Source: CAZSLC01 sp964607675
Lineage (GTDB): Bacteria; Bacteroidota; Bacteroidia; Bacteroidales; UBA932
Assembly: GCA_964607675.1 (NCBI GenBank)
Contig: CAZSLC010000001.1
Span: 109,401-173,400, forward strand
DNA: 64,000 bases
Reading direction: 5' to 3'
Shown: positions 1 through 8,153 of the stretch, one piece after another
Layout: every line of letters starts with the position of its first letter
How positions within the stretch are numbered: position 1 is the stretch's first letter
Position numbers and translations under genes: made by a program
The notes under the pieces: model-generated
Seen by the model: the letters and a program-made list of their open reading frames with translations, nothing else
Databases searched by the model: none
What the model was told of the DNA's origin: nothing

Positions 1-864
1 TTGCCAGGTTACAATTTTTCAGTTATTGACAACCTCAATTATTATCATACTGATAAAGACAATTTTTCTAATATTAACCTTACTTCAATACAGCATTATG
101 GTGCTCAATTGGAGCCCCTTATAAAGGAATATCTTACGGATGAGATTTATTCCGATACAAAAGCTCTTAAAGGGGATTCAAATGACATTTTTTTCTCTAT
201 ACCTGGATTGAAAATGGTGAAAATGAGTGGGGGTAAATATATGTTGTATAATGCCATTTGTTTTGCATTATTCTGTATTGCTCTCTGTTTTGCACTAATG
301 TCAAATAATGCACATTTCAAAGGTGTACTTAAGCAATCGCTATTTGTTTTCCTCTCTTCTGTGTTGGTGTTTGGTGTTGGTGAAGGGATAGCGTATATAT
401 CTGCATTAATTGTTGGTACTCCATTTAAAATAACCATGACTAGATATATTGAATATGATAAAGTGATCTCTTTAATATCTGTTATTCTTCTTGTTGCCAT
501 TTCTATACTATATATTAATAAAAATATTAAAAAGCATAATAATTTCCTTATAGAACACCTTTTAGGGGCTCTATTTGTTATGTTGATTTATTCAATTGTT
601 TTGTATTTTACCATTGGAGAGAATTTTTTCTTTATGCTTCCTATTGGGATATCTGCTTTGGCTTTAATATTTTCCCTGTTTGCATATTTAAATATTCTTG
701 CACTTCCATCCTTGATGTTAATAGTGATATTACAACTCTCATTTTTGTATAATATATATAATGCTCTTTCGATAGGTTCACTAGGCATAGTCCTATTTGT
801 TGCTTTTTATAGCATTATTTTAGTAATAATTCTGTTTGACTTATTTTTAACACAAAAAAGATAA
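1..864 (+). CDS. M28-like peptidase, C-terminal part with membrane domain (5' truncated)
   Basis: The gene enters from outside the window; only its last 287 codons are seen, so the TTG at base 1 is not a real start. The N-terminal 60 residues contain YHTDKDNFSNI, resembling the YHTxxDxxxxI element near the end of M28 zinc aminopeptidase domains, where the His is a metal ligand. From about residue 80 onward the protein is almost entirely hydrophobic, with roughly seven to eight membrane segments. M28 peptidases with C-terminal multispanning domains are known, so a membrane-anchored aminopeptidase is the best reading. The stop codon overlaps the start of the next gene (TAATG), suggesting translational coupling. 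The catalytic half cannot be checked here. Confidence 0.65.
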   Translation: MPGYNFSVIDNLNYYHTDKDNFSNINLTSIQHYGAQLEPLIKEYLTDEIYSDTKALKGDSNDIFFSIPGLKMVKMSGGKYMLYNAICFALFCIALCFALMSNNAHFKGVLKQSLFVFLSSVLVFGVGEGIAYISALIVGTPFKITMTRYIEYDKVISLISVILLVAISILYINKNIKKHNNFLIEHLLGALFVMLIYSIVLYFTIGENFFFMLPIGISALALIFSLFAYLNILALPSLMLIVILQLSFLYNIYNALSIGSLGIVLFVAFYSIILVIILFDLFLTQKR

Positions 865-2000
865 TGAATTTCTCAAAATTTGATATAATCAGACCATATA
901 CAGATGCAGAGTCTATTGAGGCTTTTCATAGAATTGCTCAAAGTCCTTATCTGGGATATATTGTAAATTTCTTATTCCCCAATTATGACATAGATGCTTT
1001 TAAAAAGCAGTTATATTCTTTACAAAGCGTTAGTGATTTTCAATATAAAATAATGTCTTTTGTTGTTGATGCGATTATTAAGATGACCTCATCTGGCATG
1101 TCATATTCTGGAATTGAAAATATTAAAGATGGAAGCTCTCATCTTCTTCTATCTAATCATCGGGATATTATATTAGATCCTGCTATTATTCAATTAATTT
1201 TTAAGAATAATGATGTTCCAACTACTGAAATTGCTGTTGGAGACAATCTTATCACATCTCCTTTTATTGAAGATATTACTCGATCGAATAGAATGATTAA
1301 AGTTTTACGTTCTGGCACCCCGAAGGAGAAATATTTAAACTCAATTTTACTATCTGAGTATATCCGTGAAAGTGTATCAAGCGAAAGGTGCTCCATTTGG
1401 ATTGCCCAAAGAAATGGAAGGGCAAAGAATGGAATTGATACAACCGAGCAAGGTCTCTTAAAGATGTTGGATATTAGTGGAAAAAATAGTTTTAATGACA
1501 ATTTTGAAGAATTATCTATAGTTCCTGTCTCTATTTCTTATGAATTTGAACCTTGTGATTTCCTTAAAGCTCGTGAATTATATTTTTCTCGTTCAGGAAA
1601 GTATGTAAAGAAAGAAGGGGAGGATTTAAATAGTATTATTACGGGAGTTAAACAAAATAAGGGACATATTCATTTTCATTTTAATCCTACTATTACGAAA
1701 GAAGAGATTGAAAGGGCCTCTAAATATGAGAAGAATGAGAGATTCAAGGCGTTAGGAGAGATAATTGATAATAAAATAAGGCCTTCTTATAGATTGTGGA
1801 ATAATAATTATATAGCATTTGATATCGTTAATTCGACCAATAAATATTCGGATAAATATACGATAGAGGAGAGGCAGCACTTTATTTCTTATATGGAGAA
1901 AGGACTTTCATTGCTTATCTCAAAAGAAAAAGAGATAGATCTTTCAGAACTTAGAAAAATCTATCTCTCTATTTATGCTAATCCTATTTATTCTTTATAA
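864..2000 (+). CDS. PlsC-like acyltransferase
   Basis: A 378-residue protein with a lysophospholipid-acyltransferase-type core. The motif SNHRDIILDPA near residue 96 corresponds to the NHxxxxD catalytic block but in the form with five residues between His and the distal Asp. I associate this variant with Bacteroidota acyltransferases. A second block, WIAQRNGRAKNG near residue 178, matches the downstream (E/Q)G-R substrate-binding element. No membrane anchor is obvious. It probably transfers an acyl chain to a lysolipid at the inner membrane; the exact acceptor is not evident. It overlaps the upstream peptidase by one base and the convergent mscS gene by 17 bases at the 3' end. Confidence 0.75.
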   Translation: MNFSKFDIIRPYTDAESIEAFHRIAQSPYLGYIVNFLFPNYDIDAFKKQLYSLQSVSDFQYKIMSFVVDAIIKMTSSGMSYSGIENIKDGSSHLLLSNHRDIILDPAIIQLIFKNNDVPTTEIAVGDNLITSPFIEDITRSNRMIKVLRSGTPKEKYLNSILLSEYIRESVSSERCSIWIAQRNGRAKNGIDTTEQGLLKMLDISGKNSFNDNFEELSIVPVSISYEFEPCDFLKARELYFSRSGKYVKKEGEDLNSIITGVKQNKGHIHFHFNPTITKEEIERASKYEKNERFKALGEIIDNKIRPSYRLWNNNYIAFDIVNSTNKYSDKYTIEERQHFISYMEKGLSLLISKEKEIDLSELRKIYLSIYANPIYSL

Positions 2001-2877
2001 ATACATCTAATTGATTGAATGGGAAGTTGATTCCTTTCTTAGGTAATTCTTTATATACTTTTTCGTTAATATCGTAGAATGTTGACCAGTAGTCTTCTGC
2101 TTTTACCCATACCCTTAGTACGATATTAATTGAAGAACTAGAAAGTTCTGACAATGCGCAAAAAGGGGCAGCAGGCTCTTTAAGTACCCTTGGATCATTA
2201 TTTACTAACTCCAAGAGTGACTCTTTAGCGAGATCGACATCGTTGCCGTATTCTATTGATATGGTCCAATCTACTCTACGAGTATCGTTATTTGAGTAGT
2301 TTGTGATATTGCCATTGGCCAATGTCCCATTTGGTAATATAATAGTTTTGTTGTCAACAGTTAAAAGAACAGTATTTGTAATATTTATAACTTTTACACT
2401 TCCAGAATGACCCGCTCCGTCAATATAGTCCCCAACTTTAAATGGCTTGAAAAGAAGAATCATTATCCCTCCAGCAAAATTTTGGAGTGTGCCGCTAAGT
2501 GCCATACCTATAGCAAGACCACCAGCTGCAAGTAATGCGGTAAATGTGGTGGTAGGGACACCTAATAAGGTGACTACTATTACAAAAAGTATCACTGTAA
2601 GGGTGATATTTACAAAACTAATAAGGAAACCGCTAAGAGAGGCATCTGTATTTCTTTTTGCAAATATTTTTTTAAGAAATCTTTTAGTTTTACGAATGAG
2701 CCATGCCCCTACAAGATAGAGTAATATTGCTGCTAATATCCGTAATCCGACAGATGTTAATTGTTCCAAAACATAAGAAATTAATTGAGAGGAGTCCATT
2801 GAAGAGATCGTTTCAATTTTTTCAGTTAGAACAGTTTTTAAACTATCATTAGTTGAAATATTTAATAATGAAATCAT
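1984..2877 (-). CDS. mscS: MscS-family small-conductance mechanosensitive channel
   Basis: A 297-residue protein with an N-terminal hydrophobic region of three membrane segments (about residues 40-130), followed by the MscS pore and beta domain. The glycine/alanine-rich pore helix (AAGGLAIGMALSGTLQNFAGG) and the following FKPFKVGDYI and ILPNG motifs are diagnostic. It opens on membrane tension to release solutes in hypo-osmotic shock. Its length is close to that of E. coli MscS. It is transcribed divergently from the lysine operon, with a -7 promoter element at 2906-2913, and converges on the acyltransferase gene with a 17-base overlap. Confidence 0.93.
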   Translation of the reverse strand: MISLLNISTNDSLKTVLTEKIETISSMDSSQLISYVLEQLTSVGLRILAAILLYLVGAWLIRKTKRFLKKIFAKRNTDASLSGFLISFVNITLTVILFVIVVTLLGVPTTTFTALLAAGGLAIGMALSGTLQNFAGGIMILLFKPFKVGDYIDGAGHSGSVKVINITNTVLLTVDNKTIILPNGTLANGNITNYSNNDTRRVDWTISIEYGNDVDLAKESLLELVNNDPRVLKEPAAPFCALSELSSSSINIVLRVWVKAEDYWSTFYDINEKVYKELPKKGINFPFNQLDVFIKNK

Positions 2878-2905
2878 TTTAGGTAGATTATAAGTTTATT
2901 AAGTG

Positions 2906-2913
2906 CAAAAATA
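2906..2913 (-). promoter_or_regulatory. Bacteroidota -7 element for mscS
   Basis: On the minus strand this reads TATTTTTG followed by C, matching the Bacteroidota TAnnTTTG consensus, 28 bases upstream of the mscS ATG. No clear TTTG -33 element is seen. It lies back to back with the -7 element of the lysine operon at 2926-2933. Confidence 0.5.
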
Positions 2914-2925
2914 GTATTAATTTGT

Positions 2926-2933
2926 TATATTTG
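2926..2933 (+). promoter_or_regulatory. Bacteroidota -7 element for the lysine-fermentation operon
   Basis: TATATTTG followed by C fits TAnnTTTG(C), 37 bases upstream of the atoD ATG at 2971. No good -33 TTTG is visible, so an activator may help. This is the only convincing promoter I see before the 14-kb operon that follows. Confidence 0.55.
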
Positions 2934-2970
2934 CAGACTATTTAAGTCAAATATTAAACACTATACTTTG

Positions 2971-3621
2971 ATGAAAAAAGAAATCACTTTAAAGGATGCT
3001 GTCTCGATGGTGAAAGATGGCATGACTATTATGGTAGGTGGCTTTCTTGCTGCCGGTGCTCCTAAACAAATTATTGATGCTCTTGCTGAAAGCGGAGTTA
3101 AAAATTTGACTATTATTTGTAATGATTCCGCCTTTCCTGATAAATCTGTAGGTAAACTTATTGTTAACAAACAAGTTAAGAAGTTGATTGCTTCCCATAT
3201 AGGAACTAATCCAGAAACATCAAATCAGTATAATGCAGGTGAATTGGAGATTGAGTTCTCCCCTCAAGGTACCCTTGCTGAGAGAATACGTGCAAAAGGG
3301 GCTGGACTTGGTGGTGTTCTCACTACTACTGGACTGGGAACTGTTATCGCAAAAGGAAAAGACATTGTGAAGGTTGATGGTAAGGATTATCTTTTAGAGA
3401 AACCTCTTGGGGCAGATATAGCTCTTATCGGTGCCTCTATTGCCGATGAATTTGGTAACCTTATCTACAAGGGAACTACTCAGAATTTCAATCCAACAAT
3501 GGCCTCTGCTGCCGATCTTGTGATTGTAGAGGCTGAGAAGGTCGTGAAGGAGGGGGAAATTGCTCCTGAGGCTATTCACACCCCTGGAATCTTTGTTAAT
3601 TACATTTACAAACATAAATAA
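2971..3621 (+). CDS. atoD: Butyryl-CoA:acetoacetate CoA-transferase, alpha subunit
   Basis: A 216-residue family I CoA-transferase alpha subunit. The N-terminal MVGGFLAAGAPKQIIDAL block is the CoA-binding GGFxxxGxP motif. In lysine fermentation the AtoDA enzyme moves CoA from butyryl-CoA to the acetoacetate made by Kce, releasing butyrate. I chose the ATG at 2971 over an in-frame TTG one codon upstream. It is the first gene of the lysine operon. Its beta partner lies about 9 kb downstream, after kamE, which is unusual because alpha and beta genes are usually adjacent. The next gene starts 8 bases after the stop. Confidence 0.9.
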   Translation: MKKEITLKDAVSMVKDGMTIMVGGFLAAGAPKQIIDALAESGVKNLTIICNDSAFPDKSVGKLIVNKQVKKLIASHIGTNPETSNQYNAGELEIEFSPQGTLAERIRAKGAGLGGVLTTTGLGTVIAKGKDIVKVDGKDYLLEKPLGADIALIGASIADEFGNLIYKGTTQNFNPTMASAADLVIVEAEKVVKEGEIAPEAIHTPGIFVNYIYKHK

Positions 3622-3628
3622 TAGATCA

Positions 3629-4018
3629 ATGGCATATAAATCTTTAATTAGACTCCGTATGAGTGCACATGATGCTCACTACGGCGGAAACTTAGTGGAT
3701 GGAGCAAGAATGCTTCAATTATTCGGTGACGTAGCTACCGAACTCCTAATCGTCAATGATGGTGACGAGGGATTGTTTAAAGCCTACGATAATGTTGAAT
3801 TTATGGCTCCTGTTTATGCTGGTGATTATATTGAGGCTACAGGAGAGATTGTTTCTTGTGGTAATTCGTCGCGTAAAATGCTATTTGAAGCACGTAAAGT
3901 AATTGCACCAAGAACTGATATATCAGACTCAGCTTGTGATGTACTTGAAGAACCGATAGTGGTTTGCAGAGCATCTGGTACTTGTGTGGTACCTGTGAAG
4001 TGTCAAAGAAAGAAATAG
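3629..4018 (+). CDS. kal: 3-aminobutyryl-CoA ammonia-lyase
   Basis: A 129-residue hotdog-fold protein starting MAYKSLIRLRMSAHDAHYGG. The size and the HDAHYGGNLVDG segment fit Kal, which removes ammonia from L-3-aminobutyryl-CoA to give crotonyl-CoA. I use the ATG at 3629; an upstream extension would overlap atoD by 60 bases with no homologous sequence. It sits directly before kce, which makes its substrate, so context and length agree. The hotdog fold alone does not prove the substrate, but the neighbourhood makes this assignment strong. Confidence 0.9.
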   Translation: MAYKSLIRLRMSAHDAHYGGNLVDGARMLQLFGDVATELLIVNDGDEGLFKAYDNVEFMAPVYAGDYIEATGEIVSCGNSSRKMLFEARKVIAPRTDISDSACDVLEEPIVVCRASGTCVVPVKCQRKK

Positions 4019-4030
4019 ATTCAATATCAA

Positions 4031-4855
4031 ATGGAAAAATTAATTATTACTGCAGCCATTTGTGGCGCAGAAGTTCTCAAGGAACATAATCCTGCTGTGC
4101 CCTACACAGTAGAAGAGTGCGTTCGTGAGGCTAAATCAGCATTTGAAGCAGGTGCTTCTATCATCCATCTTCATGTTCGTGAAGATGATGGAACTCCTAC
4201 CCAGAGAAAGGAACGCTTCAAGGTAATTATGGATGCTATCTACAAGGCTTGTCCAGGTGTTATTATTCAACCTTCTACAGGGGGGGCGGTTGGTATGACC
4301 AACGATGAAAGGCTTCAACCCACAGAACTCCTCCCTGAAATGGCTACTCTCGATTGTGGTACATGCAACTTCGGAGGGGATGATATTTTTGAAAATTCCG
4401 AAAATACTATAAAGTATTTTGGTAAAAAAATGATTGAAAGGGGGATCAAACCAGAATGTGAGGTCTTCGATAAATCTATGATTGAGATGGCTCTCCGTCT
4501 CTCTAAGAAAGGGTTTATTAATAATCCGATTCATTTTGACTTTGTGATGGGGGTAAATGGAGGAATTGGAGGTGATCTCCGAGATTTCATCTTTTTACGC
4601 GGAAGTATCCCTGCCGATTCTACTTACACAGTTGCTGGAATAGGTAGATACGAGTTTCCATTGGCAATGGCTGCAATTATTGATGGTGGCCATGTAAGGG
4701 TGGGATTCGAAGATAATGTTTACATCTCTAAAGGTGTTTTGGCAAAATCAAACGGTGAGTTGGTTGAAAAAGTTGTCCGTATGGCAAAAGAAATGGGCCG
4801 AGAGATAGCTAATCCAACTGAAACTCGTAAAATTTTAGGCTTAAAAGCAAAATAA
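4031..4855 (+). CDS. kce: 3-keto-5-aminohexanoate cleavage enzyme
   Basis: A 274-residue member of the BKACE (DUF849) family. HLHVR at residues 46-50 supplies the zinc-binding His46 and His48; the C-terminal GGHVRVGFEDN block (near residues 219-229) is also typical. The enzyme condenses 3-keto-5-aminohexanoate with acetyl-CoA and splits it to acetoacetate and 3-aminobutyryl-CoA. The length is standard for the family. BKACE enzymes vary in substrate, but the location between kal and kdd makes the lysine role nearly certain. Note that it consumes acetyl-CoA, which must be regenerated by a thiolase not found in this window. Confidence 0.94.
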   Translation: MEKLIITAAICGAEVLKEHNPAVPYTVEECVREAKSAFEAGASIIHLHVREDDGTPTQRKERFKVIMDAIYKACPGVIIQPSTGGAVGMTNDERLQPTELLPEMATLDCGTCNFGGDDIFENSENTIKYFGKKMIERGIKPECEVFDKSMIEMALRLSKKGFINNPIHFDFVMGVNGGIGGDLRDFIFLRGSIPADSTYTVAGIGRYEFPLAMAAIIDGGHVRVGFEDNVYISKGVLAKSNGELVEKVVRMAKEMGREIANPTETRKILGLKAK

Positions 4856-4892
4856 AATTTCAAATTAATTAATTATTTAAAAATAGAATTAT

Positions 4893-5936
4893 ATGCAACC
4901 AAAAGGAAATAAATATGGAGTACACAGAGTAATTGAACCAAAAGGTGTTCTTCCACAACCAGCAAATAGAATTGATAACAATATGGACGTTCTTTATGAT
5001 AATGAAATTCTCATTGACGTTCAGACTCTTAATATTGACTCAGCCTCATTTACTCAAATTGAAGAACAAGCAAAAGGGGATAAAGCTGAGATTGCAAAAA
5101 TTATGATGGGCATTGTTGAAAAACAAGGCAAACATCGTAACCCAGTAACAGGATCGGGTGGAATGTTACTTGGAACTGTAGAGAAAATTGGAGATGCTCT
5201 TAAAGGTAAAATTGATCTTAAGGAGGGGGATAAAATAGCTACTTTGGTATCATTGTCTCTTACCCCACTACGTATTGATAAAATCAAAGATATACGCCCT
5301 GAGATCGACCAAGTTGATATTGATGGCAAGGCTATACTTTTTGAAAGTGGTATTTATGCAAAAATACCTTCAGATTTGCCTGAAAACCTAGCACTATCTG
5401 CACTTGATGTAGCAGGTGCCCCTGCTCAAGTTGCCAAATTGGTAAAACCAGGTGATATTGTTCTTATTATTGGTGCTGGTGGCAAATCAGGTATGTTATG
5501 TTGCTATGAAGCTAAAAAACGCGCAGGTGTAACAGGAATGGTTATTGGGTTATGCCATAGTGAAAGAAGTACAAAGAGGATGCAAGAACTTGGCTTTTGT
5601 GACTATGTCTTCTCGGCGGATGCTACTCAACCAGTTCCTGTTCTCGAAAAAATTGAAGAACTTACTGGTGGCCAAATGTGCGATGTGACCATCAACAATG
5701 TCAATATCACAGATACTGAAATGACCTCTATCCTTTGTACGAAGAATACAGGAGTTGTTTATTTCTTCTCAATGGCTACAAGCTTTACAAAAGCAGCTCT
5801 CGGTGCAGAGGGTGTTGGTAGTGATGTTACAATGATTGTAGGTAATGGATACACTAAAGGACATGCTGAGATTACCCTACAAGAGTTAAGAGAGAGTGAA
5901 AAATTAAGAAAAATTTTCACAGAGTTGTATGCTTAA
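4893..5936 (+). CDS. kdd: L-erythro-3,5-diaminohexanoate dehydrogenase
   Basis: A 347-residue NAD(P)-dependent dehydrogenase. The N-terminal part (KYGVHRVIEPKGVLPQPA) is characteristic of Kdd; the Rossmann glycine-rich loop is VLIIGAGGKSGML near residues 190-202. It oxidises 3,5-diaminohexanoate, the KamDE product, to 3-keto-5-aminohexanoate with release of ammonia. It resembles the medium-chain dehydrogenase fold but lacks the obvious zinc-ligand pattern of alcohol dehydrogenases. It lies 37 bases after kce and 13 bases before kamA. Confidence 0.92.
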   Translation: MQPKGNKYGVHRVIEPKGVLPQPANRIDNNMDVLYDNEILIDVQTLNIDSASFTQIEEQAKGDKAEIAKIMMGIVEKQGKHRNPVTGSGGMLLGTVEKIGDALKGKIDLKEGDKIATLVSLSLTPLRIDKIKDIRPEIDQVDIDGKAILFESGIYAKIPSDLPENLALSALDVAGAPAQVAKLVKPGDIVLIIGAGGKSGMLCCYEAKKRAGVTGMVIGLCHSERSTKRMQELGFCDYVFSADATQPVPVLEKIEELTGGQMCDVTINNVNITDTEMTSILCTKNTGVVYFFSMATSFTKAALGAEGVGSDVTMIVGNGYTKGHAEITLQELRESEKLRKIFTELYA

Positions 5937-5949
5937 TTATCTCTAAGTA

Positions 5950-7197
5950 ATGGCTGAATCAAGAAGAAAAATATTATTTCCAGAAGTTGCAGATGAGCAA
6001 TGGAATGATTGGAAATGGCAGGTAAAGAATCGTATTGAGACTTTAGACCAACTTAAAAGATATATTTCGCTTACTCAAGAGGAGGAGGAAGGGGTGAAAA
6101 AGACCCTTTCAACCCTTCGTATGGCGATTACTCCATATTATCTAACCCTTATTGATCCTAATGATCCTTATTGTCCAATTAGAAGGCAGGCAGTTCCAAC
6201 TGCCTTAGAGACTCACAAGGCTGATGCAGATTTGTTAGATCCTCTCCATGAAGATACTGACTCTCCTGTTCCTGGTCTTACTCATAGGTATCCTGATAGG
6301 GTTTTGCTCCTTATTACAGATATGTGTTCTATGTATTGCCGTCATTGTACTCGTAGACGTTTTGCAGGTCAAAAGGATGATGAGTCTCCAAGTGATAGAA
6401 TAGAAAAAGCTATAGATTATATTGCAAAAACACCACAAGTGAGGGATGTTCTCCTCTCAGGGGGTGATGCCCTCATGGTAAGTGATTCAAAATTAGAGTA
6501 TATTATCCAAAGATTGCGTGCTATTCCTCATGTGGAGATAGTTCGTATTGGAAGCCGTACACCAGTGGTTTGCCCTCAAAGAATCACACCTGAGTTGGTG
6601 AATATGCTTAAAAAGTATCATCCTATATGGCTAAATACACACTTTAATCACCCCAATGAAGTTACTCAAGAGTCCAAGGCGGCCTGTGCAAGATTGGCTG
6701 ATGCTGGTATTCCACTTGGAAATCAATCTGTTCTTCTAAGGGGGGTTAACGATTGTACAAATGTAATGATGAAATTGGTCCATGAGTTGGTTAAAATGAG
6801 GGTTAGACCTTATTATATATATCAATGTGACCTCTCTATGGGATTAGAGCATTTTCGTACAACCGTATCTAAAGGAATTGAGATAATTGAAGGTTTAAGA
6901 GGTCATACTTCTGGTTATGCAGTTCCTACCTTTGTTGTAGATGCTCCTGGTGGTGGTGGAAAAACCCCTGTTATGCCTCAATATGTTATTTCCCAAGCTC
7001 CAGGAAAAGTGGTTTTAAGGAATTTTGAGGGTGTTATCACCACATATACAGAACCGATGGATTATGTTCCAGAGTGTCATTGTGAAGATTGCAAGGAAAA
7101 CGCAATGGTTGAAGGGGTCTCATCATTGTTAAGAGGACAGAGAATGACAATAGAACCATCTGTTTTAATGAGACACGAAAGGCATCATAATAAATAG
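5950..7197 (+). CDS. kamA: L-lysine 2,3-aminomutase
   Basis: A 415-residue radical-SAM, PLP-dependent aminomutase. The CX3CX2C cluster motif is C126, C130 and C133 (MCSMYCRHC). The PLP lysine lies in PGGGGKTP at K338, and Asp294 and Asp331 fit the substrate-amine-binding aspartates. It converts L-lysine to L-beta-lysine, the first committed step. The length equals that of the well-studied clostridial enzyme, and the extra C-terminal CHCEDC motif fits the zinc-site region. It is followed after two bases by kamB. Confidence 0.96.
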   Translation: MAESRRKILFPEVADEQWNDWKWQVKNRIETLDQLKRYISLTQEEEEGVKKTLSTLRMAITPYYLTLIDPNDPYCPIRRQAVPTALETHKADADLLDPLHEDTDSPVPGLTHRYPDRVLLLITDMCSMYCRHCTRRRFAGQKDDESPSDRIEKAIDYIAKTPQVRDVLLSGGDALMVSDSKLEYIIQRLRAIPHVEIVRIGSRTPVVCPQRITPELVNMLKKYHPIWLNTHFNHPNEVTQESKAACARLADAGIPLGNQSVLLRGVNDCTNVMMKLVHELVKMRVRPYYIYQCDLSMGLEHFRTTVSKGIEIIEGLRGHTSGYAVPTFVVDAPGGGGKTPVMPQYVISQAPGKVVLRNFEGVITTYTEPMDYVPECHCEDCKENAMVEGVSSLLRGQRMTIEPSVLMRHERHHNK

Positions 7198-7199
7198 AT

Positions 7200-8153
7200 A
7201 TGCCATTCATTAACGATATATTAAAGTACAAAAGTTTATCTATCGTTGGGCTAGAAAAAAATACTGGTAAGACTGAATGCCTCAATTATGTTCTTAAGAA
7301 TCTTCCCACATCTAAAAAGGTATGTGTTACATCAATCGGATTAGATGGAGAGAAGGTAGATCAAGTGACAAATACCTCGAAACCTGAAATACATATTAGA
7401 AAGGGTTTGTTGTTTGCCACTAGTGAGAAACACTATAAAGAGAGAAAGGTATTATCTGAAATAGTAGCTATTTCCGATGATACCACCTCTTTAGGTAGAG
7501 TAGTTACTGCAAGGGCTTTATCAAATGGGAAAGCACTTATTTCAGGACCCTCATCTAATGGCTCACTTATACGTTGGATGTCTCACTTGCAAAGACTTGA
7601 TGTTGATCTTACAATAATTGATGGTGCTTTATCAAAGCTTAGTTCAGCATCTCCTGCTGTAAGTGAAGCAATGATTCTTTCTACAGGGGCTGCATATTCG
7701 GCAAATATGTCAACTTTGATACAAAAGACAGTTTTTATAGTAAATATGATAAATCTCCCATTATGTGATAGTTTCTCACAAAGCAATGTACTTGAAATAT
7801 CCTCTTTAGGGGTAGATAAATTTGATATCGGAGATGAATGTAATGTAATTAAAATTTCAGGGGCTTTAACTGATAGATTTTTAAAGCAATTGTCACAAGA
7901 GAAGAGAATTAGAGATATAAAAATAATTATAAAGGACTTTACTAAAATATTTTTTACACCTCAAACGTATCATACTTTTGTGAAAATGGGAGGGAGGCTA
8001 AGTGTTGAGCAAAGGAGTAAGCTTATAGCTGTGTGTGTCAATCCTATATCTCCGAGTGGATTTGTTTTAAATTCGGATATATTGTGCCAAGAGTTGTCAA
8101 AAGCTATATCGCTCCCAGTATATGATATTGTGAAGAATAAATATGAAGTTTAA
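7200..8153 (+). CDS. kamB: KamB, putative lysine 5,6-aminomutase reactivase subunit
   Basis: A 317-residue protein that regularly lies between kamA and kamD in lysine-fermentation clusters. A P-loop, GLEKNTGKT (residues 17-25), shows nucleotide binding. The remainder has no familiar domain that I can name. It has been proposed, with KamC, to reactivate the B12- and PLP-dependent KamDE, which tends to lose its adenosyl group. That role rests on context rather than on sequence seen here. Its last 11 bases overlap the start of kamC, a sign of coupled synthesis of the two partners. Confidence 0.8.
   Translation: MPFINDILKYKSLSIVGLEKNTGKTECLNYVLKNLPTSKKVCVTSIGLDGEKVDQVTNTSKPEIHIRKGLLFATSEKHYKERKVLSEIVAISDDTTSLGRVVTARALSNGKALISGPSSNGSLIRWMSHLQRLDVDLTIIDGALSKLSSASPAVSEAMILSTGAAYSANMSTLIQKTVFIVNMINLPLCDSFSQSNVLEISSLGVDKFDIGDECNVIKISGALTDRFLKQLSQEKRIRDIKIIIKDFTKIFFTPQTYHTFVKMGGRLSVEQRSKLIAVCVNPISPSGFVLNSDILCQELSKAISLPVYDIVKNKYEV

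Noticed and set aside
3560..3628. An N-terminal extension of kal overlapping atoD
   Set aside because: The added residues are an out-of-frame reading of atoD; the ATG at 3629 gives the normal length of Kal.
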